Assembly (NCBI RefSeq): GCF_000165835.1 | Contig: NC_014640.1 | Coordinates: forward strand, 3,968,001 to 4,032,000 | Source of the DNA: Achromobacter xylosoxidans A8 | GTDB taxonomy: Bacteria; Pseudomonadota; Gammaproteobacteria; Burkholderiales; Burkholderiaceae_B | Direction: 5' to 3' | DNA: 64,000 nt | Part shown: positions 61,425-64,000 of the stretch, piece by piece | How positions within the stretch are numbered: position 1 is the first letter of the stretch | Layout of the letters: each line of letters starts with the position of its first letter | Position numbers and translations under genes: made by a program | Notes under the pieces: model-generated | The model's input: only the letters and a program-made list of their open reading frames with translations | Told to the model about the DNA's origin: nothing | The model's database searches: none

Positions 61425-62335
61425 GCGCCGTATCGACAAACCCCACTCCCGCGCTGCGCCGCGAATCGCCGTGGCGGCGCAACCTGGCCGAGTTCATGTC
61501 GTCCAAGACGGCGGTGCTGGGCCTGGCTGTTGCCACGCTGCTGATCCTGGCCGCCATCCTGGCGCCCTGGATCGCGCCGCAGAACCCCTATGACCTGCTG
61601 CAGATCGACGTGCTGGACGCGCGCCTGCCGCCGGGCAGCATGAACGGCCTGGACACCTTCCACTACTGGCTGGGCACCGACGGCCAGGGCCGCGACCTGC
61701 TGTCCGGCATCCTGTACGGCCTGCGCATCAGCCTGATCGTGGGCGTGGGCTCGGCGCTCATCGCCGGCATCGTCGGCACGCTGCTGGGCCTGCTTGCCGC
61801 CTACGCCGGCGGCAAGACCGACGCGATCATCATGCGCCTGGTCGACCTGATCCTGTCGTTCCCGTCGATCCTCGTGGCCATGATGATCCTGGCCTACCTG
61901 GGCAAGGGCGTGGGCAACGTGGTGCTGACGCTGGTGATCCTGGAATGGGCCTACTACGCCCGCACCGCGCGCGGCCAGGCCCTGGTCGAGCGCCGCCGCG
62001 AATACGTGGAAGCCGCCCGCTGCCTGGACATCCCCAACTGGCGCATCATGTTGAAGCACATCCTGCCCAACTGTTTGCCGCCGCTGATCGTCATCGGCAC
62101 CCTGCAGATCGCGCGCGCCATCACTCTGGAAGCCACACTCAGCTTCCTGGGCCTGGGCGTGCCCGTGACCGAACCGTCGCTGGGGCTGCTGATTTCCAAC
62201 GGCTTCCAGACCATGCTGTCCGGCGAATACTGGATCAGCTTCTATCCCGGCATCGCGCTCTTGGTCACCATCGTGGCCATCAACCTGGTGGGCGACCGCC
62301 TGCGCGACGTGCTGAACCCGAGGACCCACAAATGA
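61421..62335 (+). CDS. Peptide-type ABC transporter permease (DppC/OppC-like)
   Basis: A protein of 304 residues. It has the DppC hallmarks: WLGTDGQGRDLLSGILYGLR (about residues 83-102), EAA loop EYVEAARCLDIPNWRIMLKHILPNC and the terminal [14 protein letters not shown]. It pairs with the upstream permease. Its start overlaps the previous stop by four bases (ATGA), as does its stop with the next start. The run is therefore tightly coupled. Substrate unknown. Confidence 0.9.
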   Translation: MSAVSTNPTPALRRESPWRRNLAEFMSSKTAVLGLAVATLLILAAILAPWIAPQNPYDLLQIDVLDARLPPGSMNGLDTFHYWLGTDGQGRDLLSGILYGLRISLIVGVGSALIAGIVGTLLGLLAAYAGGKTDAIIMRLVDLILSFPSILVAMMILAYLGKGVGNVVLTLVILEWAYYARTARGQALVERRREYVEAARCLDIPNWRIMLKHILPNCLPPLIVIGTLQIARAITLEATLSFLGLGVPVTEPSLGLLISNGFQTMLSGEYWISFYPGIALLVTIVAINLVGDRLRDVLNPRTHK

Positions 62336-63339
62336 GCGCCGACCGCGACAACGCCGGCGCGCCGACGCTGGAGGTGCGCAACCTGCGCACCCACTTCCAT
62401 ACCCGCGCGGGCGTGCTGCCCGCCGTGGACGACGTGTCCTTCACGCTGGAACGCGGCAAGATCCTGGGCCTGGTCGGCGAGTCCGGCTCGGGCAAGTCCG
62501 TCACGGGCTTCTCCATCATGGGCCTGGTCGACGCCCCGGGCCGCATCGTCGGCGGCGAAGTGCTGTTCCAGGGCCGCGACCTGACCAAGCTGGCGCCGCG
62601 TGAACTGCGCAAGCTGCAAGGCAACCGCATCGCCATGATCTTCCAGGATCCGATGATGACGCTGAACCCCGTACTGCGGGTGGACGCGCAAATGATCGAG
62701 ACCGTGCGCGCCCACAACAAGATGAGCGCGGCCCAGGCCCGCGCCCTGTCGCGCGACACCCTGGGCATGATGGGCATTCCCAGCCCCGAAGAGCGGCTGC
62801 TGGCCTACCCGCATCAGCTGTCCGGTGGCATGCGCCAGCGCGTGGCCATTGCGATTGCCATGCTGCACCGGCCCGACCTGATCATCGCCGACGAGCCCAC
62901 CACCGCGCTGGACGTCACCATCCAGGCGCAGATCCTGTCCGAAGTGCAGAAGCTCGCGCAACAGCACGGCACCAGCCTGATCTGGATCACCCATGACCTG
63001 TCGGTGGTGGCCGGCCTGGCCGACGATGTGGCGGTGATGTACGCCGGCCGCATCGTCGAACACGGCACCGTCGACGACGTGCTGGACCGTCCGCAGCACC
63101 CCTACACCGTGGGCCTGATCGACAGCCTGCCCAGCAACAACCGGCGCGGCCAACGCCTGCGCCAGATTCCCGGCATGACGCCCAACCTGCTCAACCTGCC
63201 CGCGGGCTGTGCCTTCGCGGCGCGCTGCTCGCGCGCCACCGCGGCCTGCGACCAGCAGCCCGGCATCACCCAGGCCCTGCCCGAACACAAAGTGCGCTGC
63301 TTCCACCCCACGATCCAGACCAGCGAGGTAATGGCATGA
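62332..63339 (+). CDS. Peptide-type ABC ATPase (DppD-like)
   Basis: A protein of 335 residues. The cassette has Walker A GESGSGKS, signature [15 protein letters not shown] and Walker [13 protein letters not shown]. The C-terminal oligopeptide-type extension ([18 protein letters not shown], then [20 protein letters not shown] with its cysteine pattern) is intact. It powers the two permeases together with the next ATPase. Start and stop overlap the flanking genes by four bases. Unlike the first importer, the two ATPases are separate here. Confidence 0.9.
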   Translation: MSADRDNAGAPTLEVRNLRTHFHTRAGVLPAVDDVSFTLERGKILGLVGESGSGKSVTGFSIMGLVDAPGRIVGGEVLFQGRDLTKLAPRELRKLQGNRIAMIFQDPMMTLNPVLRVDAQMIETVRAHNKMSAAQARALSRDTLGMMGIPSPEERLLAYPHQLSGGMRQRVAIAIAMLHRPDLIIADEPTTALDVTIQAQILSEVQKLAQQHGTSLIWITHDLSVVAGLADDVAVMYAGRIVEHGTVDDVLDRPQHPYTVGLIDSLPSNNRRGQRLRQIPGMTPNLLNLPAGCAFAARCSRATAACDQQPGITQALPEHKVRCFHPTIQTSEVMA

Positions 63340-64000
63340 GCACGACCGCCCCTACCCCGCTGATTGATCTCAGCCAAGTCAGCAAGCGTTTCGGCGAACG
63401 CCCCTCCGGCCCCGCCACGCGCGCCATGCAGCGCCTGGGCCTGTCCAAGCCGCCCGCCGTGACCCGCGCCGTCGACAACGTGGACCTGATCGTCAACCCC
63501 GGCGAAGTGGTCGGCCTGGTCGGCGAGTCCGGCTGCGGCAAGTCCACGCTGGGCCGCATCGCAGCGGGCCTGCTCACGCCCTCCGGCGGCGAGATCCGCA
63601 TCAACGGCGTGCGCCCGGCCGACATGAACTCGGCCCAGGCCCATGCCGCGCGCCTGCAAGTGCAGATGATCTTCCAGGACCCCTACGCCAGCCTCAACCC
63701 GCGCCTGCGCGTGGACGAGATCGTGGGCGAAGCGGCCCGCATCCACGGCCTGGTCGGCAACGGCGACTTCGACGACTACGTCAGCGCCCAGCTGGAACGC
63801 GCCGGCCTGGACCCCGCGCTGCGCCAGCGCTATCCGCACCAGTTCAGCGGCGGCCAGCGCCAGCGCATCGGCATCGCCCGCGCCCTGGCCGTGCAGCCCA
63901 CCATGCTGGTGTGCGACGAAGCCGTGGCCGCGCTAGACGTGTCGATCCAGGCGCAGATCCTGAACCTTTTCATGGACCTGCGCGAAGACCTGGGGCTGAC
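63336..64000 (+). CDS. Peptide-type ABC ATPase (DppF-like), cut by the window end
   Basis: The first 221 residues are visible. The cassette has Walker A GESGCGKST, Q-loop QMIFQDPYASLNPRLRV, signature FSGGQRQRIGIARAL and Walker B MLVCDEAVAALD. The N-terminal region has the unusual inserted stretch SGPATRAMQRLGLSKPPA before the cassette proper. The start overlaps the previous stop by four bases. The remainder, and any binding-protein gene for this importer, lie beyond the right end. Confidence 0.9.
   Translation, partial: MSTTAPTPLIDLSQVSKRFGERPSGPATRAMQRLGLSKPPAVTRAVDNVDLIVNPGEVVGLVGESGCGKSTLGRIAAGLLTPSGGEIRINGVRPADMNSAQAHAARLQVQMIFQDPYASLNPRLRVDEIVGEAARIHGLVGNGDFDDYVSAQLERAGLDPALRQRYPHQFSGGQRQRIGIARALAVQPTMLVCDEAVAALDVSIQAQILNLFMDLREDLGL

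Overview
The window looks like a chromosomal segment of a GC-rich beta-proteobacterium of the Burkholderiales, most likely Alcaligenaceae of the Achromobacter/Bordetella type. The reasons are a very high GC content, an abundance of LysR regulators, two Bug-type (tripartite tricarboxylate) periplasmic receptors, two peptide-type ABC systems, FecIR/TonB iron loci, an AadA-like nucleotidyltransferase and a guaB-guaA pair next to a DUF2239 gene. The genus is an inference; no rRNA or tRNA gene is visible. Both window ends cut a gene.

Layout. 1-3.3 kb: a gene tail, three coupled membrane-anchored proteins of unknown function and a convergent polytopic membrane protein. 3.4-5.5 kb: a GNAT acetyltransferase convergent with an ABC-F ATPase. 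5.6-15.1 kb: a LysR regulator divergent from a peptide-type importer (two permeases, one fused double ATPase, one binding protein) interleaved with two paralogous C45 Ntn-hydrolases and a CapA-like phosphoesterase. 15.1-25.7 kb: general metabolism (LysR/nitroreductase/quinone oxidoreductase, thioesterase, Bcr/CflA efflux, thiolase, SDR, GlxA regulator, FAD oxidoreductase, tautomerase) plus a HicA-like toxin with a helix-turn-helix partner at 17.9-18.7 kb. 25.7-30.2 kb: secreted and unknown proteins, a VOC gene remnant and an AadA-like gene. 30.6-37.5 kb: two TonB receptors, two ECF sigma factors and one FecR, with a Fur box. 37.7-41 kb: an MFS pump with an operator-like palindrome in its promoter, then a scar of truncated RidA and Fic fragments, and a LysR gene. 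41-43.7 kb: sulfatase and Bug receptor. 43.8-48 kb: guaB, guaA and a DUF2239 gene preceded by three direct repeats. 48-53.1 kb: LysE exporter, GlxA regulator, DCC protein, Tat-type carbonic anhydrase, OmpA-like pair. 53.1-56.6 kb: RidA, Bug receptor, atypical M19 dipeptidase and a divergent LysR gene. 58-64 kb: a LysR gene, flavin monooxygenase and second peptide ABC importer joined by five successive 4-base ATGA overlaps.

How the genes work together. Most of the window is nutrient scavenging: each transporter or receptor sits with a hydrolase or oxidase and its own LysR regulator. The 5.6-15.1 kb cluster can be read as import of an amide or peptide-like compound, cleavage by two related Ntn-hydrolases and a phosphoesterase-fold partner. 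The 58-64 kb operon couples import to flavin-dependent oxidation. The iron region follows the cell-surface-signalling pattern: Fur controls a FecI-like sigma factor, FecR relays the signal and an STN-bearing receptor senses the ligand. No CRISPR array, prophage, integrase or complete insertion sequence is visible; signs of gene turnover are limited to the gene scars at 26.2 kb and 39.1-40.0 kb.
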